Positions 52,993 through 61,009 of a stretch of 64,000 nt of DNA are shown piece by piece. Origin of the DNA: JBDTSW01 sp963797835 (GTDB lineage Bacteria; Actinomycetota; Thermoleophilia; Solirubrobacterales; 70-9); assembly GCA_963797835.1 (NCBI GenBank), contig CAWCRN010000024.1:124001-188000 (forward strand). The letters are read 5' to 3'. Every line of letters begins with the position of its first letter. The stretch's first letter is position 1. The notes under the pieces are model-generated. The model searched no databases, was not told the origin of the DNA, and saw only the letters and a list, made by a program, of their open reading frames with translations. The position numbers and the translations under genes are program-made.

Positions 52993-54219
52993 GCGCCCTG
53001 AGAGGCCATACGAACGGCCGATGACCTCGAGCATGACCTCGTCCGTGCCCGCGCCGATGCGGTTCAGGCGCTGGTCACGGAAGGCGCGCTCGATCTCGTA
53101 CTCCTTCATGTAGCCGTAGCCGCCGAAGATCTGCACGCACTCGTCGGCGACCTCGTGGCAGACCTGCGCGGCGTACAGCTTCGCCATCGAGATCTCGCGC
53201 ACCGGGTACTCGCCGTTGGCGAAGCGCCACGCGACGGTGTGGGTGAGCTGCTTGGCCGCCTCGATCTTGGTCGCCATCTCGGCGAACTTGTGGCGGATCG
53301 CCTGGAAGCGGCCGATCGGGCGCCCGAACGCCTCGCGCTCCTTCGCGTACTCAAGCGTGCGCTCGAACATCCGCTCCGCCCCCGCGTAGCACCCGGCGGC
53401 GCTCACGAGGCGCTCGCCCTGGAGCTCCCAGGAGATGTGGTAGAAGCCCTTGCCCTCCTCGCCCAGCACCGAGTCGGCCGGGACGCGGAAGTCCTCGAAG
53501 GCCAGCTCGCCCGTGTCCGAGGCGTGCATCCCCATCTTCTCGAGTTCCGCCGAGACGCTGAAGCCCGGCAGCTGCTCGCCCTCGTCATCGCGCAGGTCGA
53601 TCAGCATCAGCGAGATCCCGGCGTGGCCGGCGTCGGGGTCGGTCTTGGTGACCAGCACGCAGAAGTCGGCGCGCGGGCCGTTGGTGATGAACGTCTTCGA
53701 GCCGTTGATGACGTACTCGTCGCCTTCGCGGATGGCCGTGGTGCGGATGCCGGCGACGTCGGATCCGGCGCCCGGCTCGGTGATCCCCAGACAGCCCACC
53801 TTCTCGCCCCTGATCCCGGGCACGAGGTAGCGCTGCTTCTGGTCCTCGGTGCCGAGCAGGTGAACGGGTGGCAGGACCATGTCGGTCTGGACCACGAAGC
53901 CCATGTTGGTTCCGCCCGAACCCGAGTAGGAGAGGCACTCGGCCCGGATCAGCGAGTAGTAGTAATCGCCGCCCTGCCCGCCGTACTCCTCCGGGAAGCA
54001 GAGGCCGAGGTAGCCGAGCTCGCCGGCGCGGCGCATGACCTCGGTGGGCCAGTAGGTCTCCTCCCACTCGTTGCGGTGGGGGTGCATCTCCTTCAGCACC
54101 CAGGCCTTCATCGAGTCGCGGAGGTCGAGGTGCTCCTGCGTGAAGAGCAGGTGCTTGCGGGACCCGTCGTGCTCGGGCTTCAAGACCTTGCTGGCGTTGG
54201 TCGCGGTCGCTGTGGCCAC
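52729..54219 (-). CDS. acyl-CoA dehydrogenase with unusual C-terminal read-through
   Basis: GTG 54219 (AAGGAG upstream) begins MATATATNASKVLKPEHDGS. A complete acyl-CoA dehydrogenase follows: YGGQGGDYYYSL, LGITEPGAGSDVAGIRTTA, NGSKTFITNGPRADF, QIFGGYGYMKEYEIERAF and GAGTDEVMLEVIGRSYGL. The family normally stops there, near 53010. Here the frame stays open for about 93 more codons, rich in Arg and Gly (ERALDRAGRQLERAGERRSR), antisense to the sigma factor gene. The stop is either lost, or hidden by an indel. Divergent from the crotonase gene and likely co-regulated. Confidence 0.87.
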   Translation of the reverse strand: MATATATNASKVLKPEHDGSRKHLLFTQEHLDLRDSMKAWVLKEMHPHRNEWEETYWPTEVMRRAGELGYLGLCFPEEYGGQGGDYYYSLIRAECLSYSGSGGTNMGFVVQTDMVLPPVHLLGTEDQKQRYLVPGIRGEKVGCLGITEPGAGSDVAGIRTTAIREGDEYVINGSKTFITNGPRADFCVLVTKTDPDAGHAGISLMLIDLRDDEGEQLPGFSVSAELEKMGMHASDTGELAFEDFRVPADSVLGEEGKGFYHISWELQGERLVSAAGCYAGAERMFERTLEYAKEREAFGRPIGRFQAIRHKFAEMATKIEAAKQLTHTVAWRFANGEYPVREISMAKLYAAQVCHEVADECVQIFGGYGYMKEYEIERAFRDQRLNRIGAGTDEVMLEVIGRSYGLSGRSPERGESPLQERALDRAGRQLERAGERRSRLGPAAGALQQVAAGRVVVQIGVEALYRADHGQAALWRFRHRDGDGPVEGDDRRGIHE

Positions 54220-54298
54220 TGGCGCGCTCCTTTTCGGGGCTGCGCGGCTCCGCGGAGCCGCCTTACGCACGAAACACGCACGGAAACCGCACGGATCT

Positions 54299-54333
54299 CA
54301 TACGAAGTGTAGAGTACTACTTTCTACTTATGG
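54299..54333. promoter_or_regulatory. putative TetR operator between ACAD and crotonase
   Basis: An imperfect dyad centred on AGTA (CGAAGTGTAG at 54303-54312; CTACTTTCTACTT at 54317-54329). It contains CTACTTATGG (54324-54333), also found in the dyad at 45992-46028, and overlaps the crotonase ATG, suggesting repression of both divergent genes by the same TetR protein. Confidence 0.45.
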
Positions 54334-55115
54334 CGTACGAGAAGATCACCTACGCGGTCGGGGACAACGGCGTCGCGACGATCGCCCTCGACGACCCCGA
54401 GACCCGCAACTCGCTCTCCCCCGAGCTCCTCGGCGACCTGCTCGGCGGGCTCGCCGAGGCGAAGGCCGACGACGCCGTGCGCTGCGTCGTCCTCACCTCC
54501 ACCCACGAGAAGGTGTTCTCCTCGGGCGGCAACCTGGCGGCCTTCGGCGCCGACGCGCCGCTGATCGACCGCTACCAGGGGACGCGCCCGTTCGTGGATG
54601 TGTTCAAGGCGATCGGAGAGCTGGGCAAGCCGACGATCGTCGCGGCCAACGGCCATGTGCTCGCCGGCTCGCTGGGGATCGCCCTCGCGTGCGACCTGGT
54701 GGTGGCGAAGGAGGGCGCCGGGTTCGGGACCCCCGAGATCAACGTCGGCCTGTTCCCCTTCATGATCATGGCGCTGATCTACCGCAACGTCCCGCGCAAG
54801 AAGACGACGGAGATGCTGCTCCTGGGCGAACGCCTGACGGCAGAGGAGGCGAAGGAGGCGGGGATCGTGAACAAGGTGGTCCCGGCGGCGGAGTTCGACG
54901 ACGCCGTGCGCGAGTGGGCCGAGAAGCTGGCGTCGAAGTCGCCGGTGGTGATGAAGCTGGGCAAGGACGCGATGTGGCGGCAGATGGACATGCCGCTCGC
55001 GGACGCCCTCGACTACCTCAGCTCGCAGCTCACGATCGAGCTGGGCACCGAGGACGCGATCGAGGGCGTGATGGCGTTCTTCGAGAAGCGCGAACCCGAA
55101 TGGAAGGGGAAATGA
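54330..55115 (+). CDS. enoyl-CoA hydratase/isomerase family protein (crotonase)
   Basis: Crotonase-fold enzyme of 261 residues. Oxyanion-hole motifs KVFSSGGNLAAFG and ANGHVLAGSLGIALACD are clear. One of the two hydratase glutamates is not at its usual place (FGTPEINVGLFPFM has the second), so hydration versus isomerisation is open. The stop overlaps the following carboxyltransferase ATG by 4 bp, indicating that the two act in the same pathway. ATG 54330 lies within the proposed operator. Confidence 0.93.
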   Translation: MAYEKITYAVGDNGVATIALDDPETRNSLSPELLGDLLGGLAEAKADDAVRCVVLTSTHEKVFSSGGNLAAFGADAPLIDRYQGTRPFVDVFKAIGELGKPTIVAANGHVLAGSLGIALACDLVVAKEGAGFGTPEINVGLFPFMIMALIYRNVPRKKTTEMLLLGERLTAEEAKEAGIVNKVVPAAEFDDAVREWAEKLASKSPVVMKLGKDAMWRQMDMPLADALDYLSSQLTIELGTEDAIEGVMAFFEKREPEWKGK

Positions 55116-56689
55116 GCGACGAGGCGGCCACCCAGGCGAACAAGCTGTACGAGCTCACCCAGGACCTCCACGCCCGGCGCGAGAAGGCGATGCTGGGCGG
55201 GGGCGAGGAGAGGATCGCGAAGCAGCACGAGCGCGGCAAGCTCACGGCCCGCGAGCGGATCGACCTGCTGGTGGACGAGGGCAGCTTCGTCGAGATGGGC
55301 ATCCACGGCCGCCCCCACTTCTCGCAGAGGGCAATGGAGGGCAAGGATGCTCCCGCCGACGGCGTCGTGACCGGCTGGGGCGACGTCGACGGCCGCCCGG
55401 TGGCGATCGCCGCCTACGACTTCACGGTGATGGCCGGCTCGATGGGGATGACCGGCGAGCTGAAGGTCACCCGCCTGCGCGAGATCGCGCTGAGACAGCG
55501 GATGCCGCTCGTCTGGCTGCTCGACTCAGCCGGCGCCCGGATCCAGGAGGCGGCGGGCTCGCTGTTCGCCGGCTCGGGCCACCTCTTCCGCGAGGAGGTG
55601 GAGATGTCCGGCGTCGTGCCGCTGGTGGCCGGCATGCTCGGCCCCTGCGCCGCCGGCACGGCCTACATTCCGGGCCTCTCCGACTTCGTGCCGATGGTCG
55701 TGGGCCAGGGGGCGATGGCGCTTGCCGGCCCGCACCTGACCAAGGCGGTCACCGGCGAGGACATCTCGATGGAGGACCTGGGCGGGGCCAAGGTCCACTG
55801 CCGCAAGTCGGGCGTGGGCGACCTGGAGGTGAAGGACGACGCCGAATGCATCGACGCGATCAAGGCCTACCTGTCGTTCTTCCCCTCGAACTGCGAGCAG
55901 AAGCCCCCGATCGTCCCCACCACCGATCCCGAGGACCGGATGTCGGAGAAGCTGATGGAGATCGTCCCCGATTCCAACCGCCAGCCGTACGACATGTACG
56001 ACGTGATCGCGGAGATCGTGGACGACGGCTTCCACTTCGACATCAAGCCGAAGTTCGCGAAGACGATCATCACCTGCCTCGCCCGCTTCGGCGGCCAGCC
56101 GGTTGGCATCGTCGCCAACCAGCCGAAGCAGCTGGGCGGCATCCTCGAGAACGACTCAGCCGACAAGGCCGCCCGCTTCGTCAACCTCTGCGACGCCTTC
56201 TCGATCCCGCTCGTCTTCCTCCAGGACGTGCCCGGGTTCATGGTCGGCTCGAAGGTCGAGCACGCCGGCATCATCCGCCACGGGGCGAAGATGCTCTACG
56301 CGATCTCGAGGGCGACCGTGCCGAAGGTGACCGTCGTGATCCGCAAGGCCTACGGCGCCGGCTACTACGTGATGAACGGGAAGGCCTACGAGCCCGACCA
56401 GATCTACGCCTGGCCCTCGGCCGAGATCTCGGTGATGGGCGCGGAGGGGGCCGTGAACATCATCGGGCGCTCGGCGATCGAGTCCTCCGACGACCCCGAC
56501 GCCACCCGCGAGGCGATGCTGAACGCCGTCCGCGAGCAGATCGACGTCTACATCGCGGCCGGCAACGCGATGATCGACGACGTCATCGACCCCCGCGAGA
56601 CCCGCCCGCGGATCATCAAGGCGCTGCGGATGGCGAAGGACAAGAAGGTCGAGCGGCCGTGGCGCAAGCACGGGGTGATGCCGGTGTGA
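55112..56689 (+). CDS. acyl-CoA carboxylase, carboxyltransferase (beta) subunit
   Basis: Transfers carboxyl from carboxybiotin to an acyl-CoA (propionyl-, acetyl- or methylcrotonyl-type). 525 residues, intact. N-terminal half: HERGKLTARERIDLLVDEGS, then WLLDSAGARIQEAAGSLFAG (first oxyanion loop). C-terminal half: FLQDVPGFMVGSKVEHAG and RKAYGAGYYVMNGKAYEPDQ (second). There is no biotin carboxylase or carrier next to it; the free carrier at 30979 could serve. Coupled to the crotonase upstream, which suggests use in branched-chain or unsaturated acid breakdown such as methylcrotonyl-/geranyl-CoA type routes. Confidence 0.93.
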   Translation: MSDEAATQANKLYELTQDLHARREKAMLGGGEERIAKQHERGKLTARERIDLLVDEGSFVEMGIHGRPHFSQRAMEGKDAPADGVVTGWGDVDGRPVAIAAYDFTVMAGSMGMTGELKVTRLREIALRQRMPLVWLLDSAGARIQEAAGSLFAGSGHLFREEVEMSGVVPLVAGMLGPCAAGTAYIPGLSDFVPMVVGQGAMALAGPHLTKAVTGEDISMEDLGGAKVHCRKSGVGDLEVKDDAECIDAIKAYLSFFPSNCEQKPPIVPTTDPEDRMSEKLMEIVPDSNRQPYDMYDVIAEIVDDGFHFDIKPKFAKTIITCLARFGGQPVGIVANQPKQLGGILENDSADKAARFVNLCDAFSIPLVFLQDVPGFMVGSKVEHAGIIRHGAKMLYAISRATVPKVTVVIRKAYGAGYYVMNGKAYEPDQIYAWPSAEISVMGAEGAVNIIGRSAIESSDDPDATREAMLNAVREQIDVYIAAGNAMIDDVIDPRETRPRIIKALRMAKDKKVERPWRKHGVMPV

Positions 56690-56769
56690 CGCCGGCGGCT
56701 GACGAACAACCGGCATCGAGGGAGGGCACCCAGGTCGCACCGCGGCGCCGCGGGGCGACGCCGGCACCC

Positions 56770-56816
56770 ACCGTTGTCGGTTTCCTCCCACGACGTGGGA
56801 GTAAGTCGACAACGGT
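56770..56816. repeat. dispersed nested palindrome, family B, copy 2
   Basis: Outer arms ACCGTTGTCG (56770-56779) and CGACAACGGT (56807-56816). Inner arms TCCCACG (56786-56792) and CGTGGGA (56794-56800) around a single A. Compared with the copy at 29449, the innermost base pair has changed from C-G to G-C on both sides while the pairing is kept. Lies in the 183-bp gap before the BKACE gene. Confidence 0.75.
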
Positions 56817-56872
56817 CCCGGGGCGCCCTGGGACCGGCCCAGCCCGTTGTTCGAGCGTTGGGGGCGTCCCGC

Positions 56873-57781
56873 GTGAGCACGTTCGACGCCCCCGTCATCA
56901 TCAGCTGCTCGATCTCGGGGGCGATCGCGAACCGCGACCAGTGCCCGGCGATCCCCTACACGCCGGAGGAGTATGCGGCGGAGGCGCGGCGGGCGGTCGA
57001 CGAGGGCGCCTCGCAGGTCCACATCCACGCCCGCACGCCTGAGGGCATCCCGAGCTACGAGATCGAGGACTTTCGCGCGATCACGCAGGCGATCCTCGAC
57101 GAGGTCGGCGACGTGATCGTCAACTACTCGACGGGCGCGATCGGGGTGCCGATCTCCAAGCGCCTCGAATACCTGCGCGAGCTGACCCCTGACGTGGCCG
57201 CGCTCAACATGAGCTCGATGAACTACGCGAAGTACTCGCGCCGGCGCAAGGACTTCGTCTTCAAGGCCGTCTTCGAGAACTCCTTCGACACGATCATCGA
57301 GTTCCTCACCGCATTTCGCGAGCTCGGGATCAAGCCCGAGCACGAGTGTTTCGACGCCGGCCACGTCGCCAACCTCGACCCGCTGATCGACATGGGCCTC
57401 GTCAGCGAGCCGCACCAGATCTCGCTGGTGATGGGGGTGAACGGCGGCATCCGCCCGACCTCGCGCAACGTCGGCGTGATGGCCGAGCAGATCCCGGGCG
57501 GCCCCGACGCCGGCGCCAACTGGCAGGTGATCGGGATCTCACGTGACCAGTGGCGTCTGCTGGCGACCTCGCTGACGCTCGGCGGCAACGTCCGCGCCGG
57601 GCTCGAGGACAACCTCTACCTCCCGAACGGCGAGATGGCGCGCTCGAACGGCGAGTTGATCGCGAAGGCCCGCCAGATGGCCGAGGACGTCGGCCGCCGC
57701 GTGGCCACGATCCCCGAGGCGCGGCAGATGCTGGGGCTCTCGGAGAAGTCGCAGGCGCTGTCGGCCACGGCGGCGGCATGA
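56873..57781 (+). CDS. beta-keto acid cleavage enzyme (BKACE/DUF849)
   Basis: Zn-dependent enzyme that condenses a beta-keto acid with acetyl-CoA and cleaves it to acetoacetate and a new acyl-CoA; the founding member acts on 3-keto-5-aminohexanoate in lysine fermentation. 302 residues from GTG 56873 (VIISCSISGAIANRDQ). The metal motif is QVHIHARTPEG (HxH), and ECFDAGHVANLD and GVNGGIRPT are conserved. Substrate varies widely across the family. The stop overlaps the ATG of a CoA-transferase by 4 bp, so the acyl-CoA formed is probably passed on. Confidence 0.92.
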   Translation: MSTFDAPVIISCSISGAIANRDQCPAIPYTPEEYAAEARRAVDEGASQVHIHARTPEGIPSYEIEDFRAITQAILDEVGDVIVNYSTGAIGVPISKRLEYLRELTPDVAALNMSSMNYAKYSRRRKDFVFKAVFENSFDTIIEFLTAFRELGIKPEHECFDAGHVANLDPLIDMGLVSEPHQISLVMGVNGGIRPTSRNVGVMAEQIPGGPDAGANWQVIGISRDQWRLLATSLTLGGNVRAGLEDNLYLPNGEMARSNGELIAKARQMAEDVGRRVATIPEARQMLGLSEKSQALSATAAA

Positions 57782-59013
57782 ACGGCGCGCTCGACGACGT
57801 ACGGGTTCTCGACCTCACCCGGCTTCTGCCCGGGGGCTTCTGCTCGTTGCTCCTCGCCGATCTCGGAGCCGACGTCGTCAAGGTCGAGGACACGGGAATG
57901 GGCGACTACGTCCGCTGGGCGCCGCCCTACTACGGCGCCGAGGACCACCAGGCCCTGGGCACCCGCTCGGCGCTCTACCTCTCGCTCAACCGCGGCAAGC
58001 GGGCGATCCGGATCGACCTCAAGTTGGACGAGGGACGCGAGGCGCTGCTGAGGCTGGCGAAGGAATACGACGTCGTGCTCGAGGGCTTCCGCCCAGGGGT
58101 CCTCGACAAGCTCGGCTGCGGGTACGACGCGCTGCGAGAGGCGAACCCGCGAATCGTCTACTGCGCGATCACCGGCTACGGCCAGACCGGTCCGAACACC
58201 CAGCGCGCCGGCCACGACATGAACTACCTCGGCCTCACCGGCCTGCTGGGTCTCACCGGAGAGCCGGACGGACGGCCGATCCAGGCCGCCGGCCAGATCG
58301 CGGACCTCGGTGGCGGCGGCCTGATGGCGGCGTTCGGCGTCCTCGCGGCGCTGCGCGAGCGCGACCGCTCGGGGGAGGGCCAGCTGGTCGACGTCTCGAT
58401 GACGGACGGCGCGCTCTCGTGGCTCGGGATGGTCGCCGCCGCGTACCTCTGCGACGGGCAGGTGCCCAAGCGCGGCAAGGGCCAGCTCACCGGGGCCTTC
58501 GTCTGTTACTACCCCTACGAGGCGGCGGACGGGTGGGTCACCTGCGGCGCCCTGGAGCCGAAGTTCTGGCAGGCGTTCTGCCGCGGGGTCGGTCGCGAGG
58601 ACCTGATCGACAAGCAGTTCGCCGCTCCCGGATCCGACGACTGGGCCGAGATCGCCGAGGTCTTCCGCTCACGCACGCGCGACGAGTGGCGGGCGTTCAA
58701 CGACGGACACGACGCGATGATCGAGCCGGTGCTCGACCTCGACCAGGCGCTCGACTCAGAGCTGTTCCGGGCGCGCGAGATGGTGGTGGAGATGGAGCAG
58801 CCCGAGCTGGGCCCGGTGCGCCTGCTGGGCGCCCCGGTGAAGTTCTCGCGCACGCCAGCCGACGCCACGCGCCCCGCCCCTGCGCTGGGGGAGCACACGG
58901 CGGAGGTCCTCGGCGAGGCCGGCTTCTCCGATGAGGAGATCTCTTCGCTCCTGGAGAGCGGCGCCGTGGCCGGATCGGGGCAGCAGGTCGAGGCCGGGAG
59001 GTTCATGGGATGA
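57778..59013 (+). CDS. CaiB/BaiF family (class III) CoA-transferase
   Basis: Transfers CoA between carboxylates. 411 residues from ATG 57778. The N-terminal Rossmann-like unit (VRVLDLTRLLPGGFCSLLLA), LGADVVKVEDTGMGDYVRW, SLNRGKRAIRIDLK, and the catalytic aspartate in AGHDMNYLGLTGLL are all present. Full length and intact. It shares an operon with BKACE (upstream) and a MerR regulator (downstream, 4-bp overlap). Alpha-methylacyl-CoA racemases share this fold, but the neighbourhood favours a CoA-transferase. Confidence 0.92.
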   Translation: MNGALDDVRVLDLTRLLPGGFCSLLLADLGADVVKVEDTGMGDYVRWAPPYYGAEDHQALGTRSALYLSLNRGKRAIRIDLKLDEGREALLRLAKEYDVVLEGFRPGVLDKLGCGYDALREANPRIVYCAITGYGQTGPNTQRAGHDMNYLGLTGLLGLTGEPDGRPIQAAGQIADLGGGGLMAAFGVLAALRERDRSGEGQLVDVSMTDGALSWLGMVAAAYLCDGQVPKRGKGQLTGAFVCYYPYEAADGWVTCGALEPKFWQAFCRGVGREDLIDKQFAAPGSDDWAEIAEVFRSRTRDEWRAFNDGHDAMIEPVLDLDQALDSELFRAREMVVEMEQPELGPVRLLGAPVKFSRTPADATRPAPALGEHTAEVLGEAGFSDEEISSLLESGAVAGSGQQVEAGRFMG

Positions 59014-59804
59014 GCGCGCGACCCACAGCAGACCCAGTCGTCCCCGGAAGAATCCGAGCAAGCTCGGATCACCGGTCGCCTTCGGCTCCCTCGGAGGAGA
59101 CGACGGGCCTATTGAAGATCAGTGAGCTGGCCGAGCGCTCCGACGTGCCCGTCGCCACCGTCCGGCATTACCTGCGCGAGGGCCTGCTGCCCGAGCCCGT
59201 GAAGACCTCGCGGAACATGGCCTACTACCCGCCCGAGTTCGTCGACCGGATCCGGGTGATCAAGCAGCTTCAGGAGGAGCGCTTCATGCCCCTGAAGATC
59301 ATCCGCGAGCTGCTCGACCGCGGCGAGGCCGACCCGGAGCGCCTGCGCGCCGAGATCGAGCTTGAGGACCGCATCCTCCACCGGGCGCTCGCGGGGGAGA
59401 GCGAGCGGGTCCCGGTCGCGCAGGCGCGCGAGCGCTACGACGTCCCCGACGACGTGCTCGACCGCCTCGCCGAGCTCGAGGTGCTGACGCCCGACGCCGG
59501 CGGGTATTCGCCGTCGGACATGCGGGTCATCGAGGCCATCTCCCGCTTCCGCGCCGGCGGCTACGACGAGAGCCTCGGGTTCACGGTCTACGACACCCTG
59601 CGCTACAAGCGGGCTCTCGAGCCCGTGGTGGAGGAGGAGATCCGCGTGCTGCGCGAGAGGCTCGCCGTTGAGGTGGAGCCGGACCGGGCCCTCGAGATCA
59701 TCGAGGCCGGCCTCGGCCCACTCAACGACCTCATCGCCGCGCTGCACACCAAGCTGACCGTGGCGGCGCTCGAGGGCTCCGCCAAGAAGGGATCCGATGA
59801 CTGA
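59010..59804 (+). CDS. MerR family transcriptional regulator
   Basis: A 264-residue regulator whose N-terminal 33 residues are a disordered extension. The MerR HTH then follows (LLKISELAERSDVPVATVRH, YLREGLLPEPVKTSRNMAYY). A second winged-helix-like part is suggested by DVLDRLAELEVLTPDAGGYS, and the C-terminus is helical (RALEPVVEEEIRVLRERLAV). No effector cysteines are seen, so it probably senses an organic or CoA ligand. Last gene of the BKACE operon (ATGA overlap), hence a candidate local regulator. Confidence 0.9.
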   Translation: MSARPTADPVVPGRIRASSDHRSPSAPSEETTGLLKISELAERSDVPVATVRHYLREGLLPEPVKTSRNMAYYPPEFVDRIRVIKQLQEERFMPLKIIRELLDRGEADPERLRAEIELEDRILHRALAGESERVPVAQARERYDVPDDVLDRLAELEVLTPDAGGYSPSDMRVIEAISRFRAGGYDESLGFTVYDTLRYKRALEPVVEEEIRVLRERLAVEVEPDRALEIIEAGLGPLNDLIAALHTKLTVAALEGSAKKGSDD

Positions 59805-59916
59805 AGCGGCGACGTCGAGCGCCCTTCGCGAGAGTGGCCGGCCTGAGGCCTAAGCCGCTAGGCCACGGTCGAGGCGACTAGAAGCGACTACCGCCCGCAT
59901 CCGCGGGCCGGGGGTT

Positions 59917-60414
59917 TCAGGCCGGCGCGGGGGTTGCCGCCAGCACGCTGGTGCCGGCCGCCATCCGCTCGCGCTCGAGCGTCGCCTCTTGCGCTGAGGC
60001 CCGCGCGGTGAGCCCCTCCAGGTCGAACTCGGCCAGCGCCGGGTGATCGCCCTGGACCTCCCGCAGCGTGAGCCACACGCACTTCTTGCCTGCCACGCCA
60101 AGGCGCAGGCTCTCGAGTGCCATGAACAGCCCGTGATCGGGCTCGCCCGAGGTCGCCCCCCTGAACTTGATCCGGCTCGCCTTCTCGGCGAGCCAGCCCG
60201 TCGCCTGCTTGACCTGGTTGCGGGTCACGTCCATCGCCGCCATCAGGTCGACCAGGGTCTGCTGGTCTTCCTCGATCTCCGCGGCGATGCCCGTCATCAC
60301 GGTGCCCAACTCCGTCCCCTCGGCGCGGTCGCGGATCTGCTTCGCGAGGTCGGTGCCAACCATCGACCCGGCCAGGTGGTCGTTCAGGTAGACGTCCATT
60401 GCTTTCTCCGCCAT
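59917..60414 (-). CDS. predicted helical-bundle protein, ferritin-like
   Basis: A 165-residue soluble protein, almost all helix (LAGSMVGTDLAKQIRDRAEG, VMTGIAAEIEEDQQTLVDLM). The arrangement of long helices with E-x6-E-type spacing (EIEEDQQ) recalls ferritin-like or DUF892-type domains, but full metal-binding sets are not evident. The C-terminal SAQEATLERERMAAGTSVLA is charged. Stands alone on the minus strand; the 5' side has no close neighbour in the same direction. Function unknown. Confidence 0.7.
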   Translation of the reverse strand: MAEKAMDVYLNDHLAGSMVGTDLAKQIRDRAEGTELGTVMTGIAAEIEEDQQTLVDLMAAMDVTRNQVKQATGWLAEKASRIKFRGATSGEPDHGLFMALESLRLGVAGKKCVWLTLREVQGDHPALAEFDLEGLTARASAQEATLERERMAAGTSVLAATPAPA

Positions 60415-60604
60415 GCCAGATCGTCTACCCGGATCTGAGGGCGTTACGCGGCGCGGCGGGCTCGACTTAGGATCGCCGCGCTAGGCCGTCGTGATCGGTG
60501 ACCGATCGGCCCGGCAGACGTGCTCGTGCTGGCCGGAGCCGTCCACGCGCTTCAGGACCCTGGCGTAGTAACGCTCCGCGTCCGGCTGGACATACGATCC
60601 ACGC

Positions 60605-61009
60605 GTGGACGAGGAGCGCCTTCCCCTGCTTGGGCTCTTCGCGGGCGCCGGCCTCGCCGCAGCCGGGCTCCTGCTCGCCGGGGCCACCGGCGCGCCCTAC
60701 CTCAGCACCGACTCCGTGAACGTCTGGGTCGTCGTGTTCGCCGCCGGTCTCATGGTCGCGCTGTTCGCGGCGCCGTTCGCCATCGAGCGTCGGATGCGCC
60801 CGACGATTGACGACAGCGACAAGCGCTGGGAGCGAGCGCTCCTCGCGTGGGGGGCGGTCTCGATCGTGGTGTTGCTGGCGGGCTTCCTGCTCGGCGTCTC
60901 GGCCGATTGGGCGTCGAGCTCCTCGCTCGCCGGCGCCGCCGGGCTCTTGATCACGATCGAGGCCTTGCTGGTGCTCGGCACGATGGTGGTCTGGCTGCTC
61001 TCAGGCTGA
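60605..61009 (+). CDS. four-helix membrane protein, function unknown
   Basis: A 134-residue protein from GTG 60605. Four hydrophobic segments (about residues 8-26, 40-59, 77-97 and 108-131) are joined by short loops; the second loop (IERRMRPTIDDSDKRWERA) is charged and probably cytoplasmic. There are no known motifs. The C-terminus overlaps the convergent epimerase gene by 9 bp. The minus strand just before this gene (60481-60600) is open but lacks a good start. Confidence 0.7.
   Translation: MDEERLPLLGLFAGAGLAAAGLLLAGATGAPYLSTDSVNVWVVVFAAGLMVALFAAPFAIERRMRPTIDDSDKRWERALLAWGAVSIVVLLAGFLLGVSADWASSSSLAGAAGLLITIEALLVLGTMVVWLLSG

Noticed and set aside
60481..60687. 68-codon minus-strand frame ending RVDGSGQHEHVCRADRSPIT
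   Set aside because: The second half looks protein-like, but its only start lies antisense within the membrane-protein gene and there is no ribosome-binding site. Not strong enough to call.
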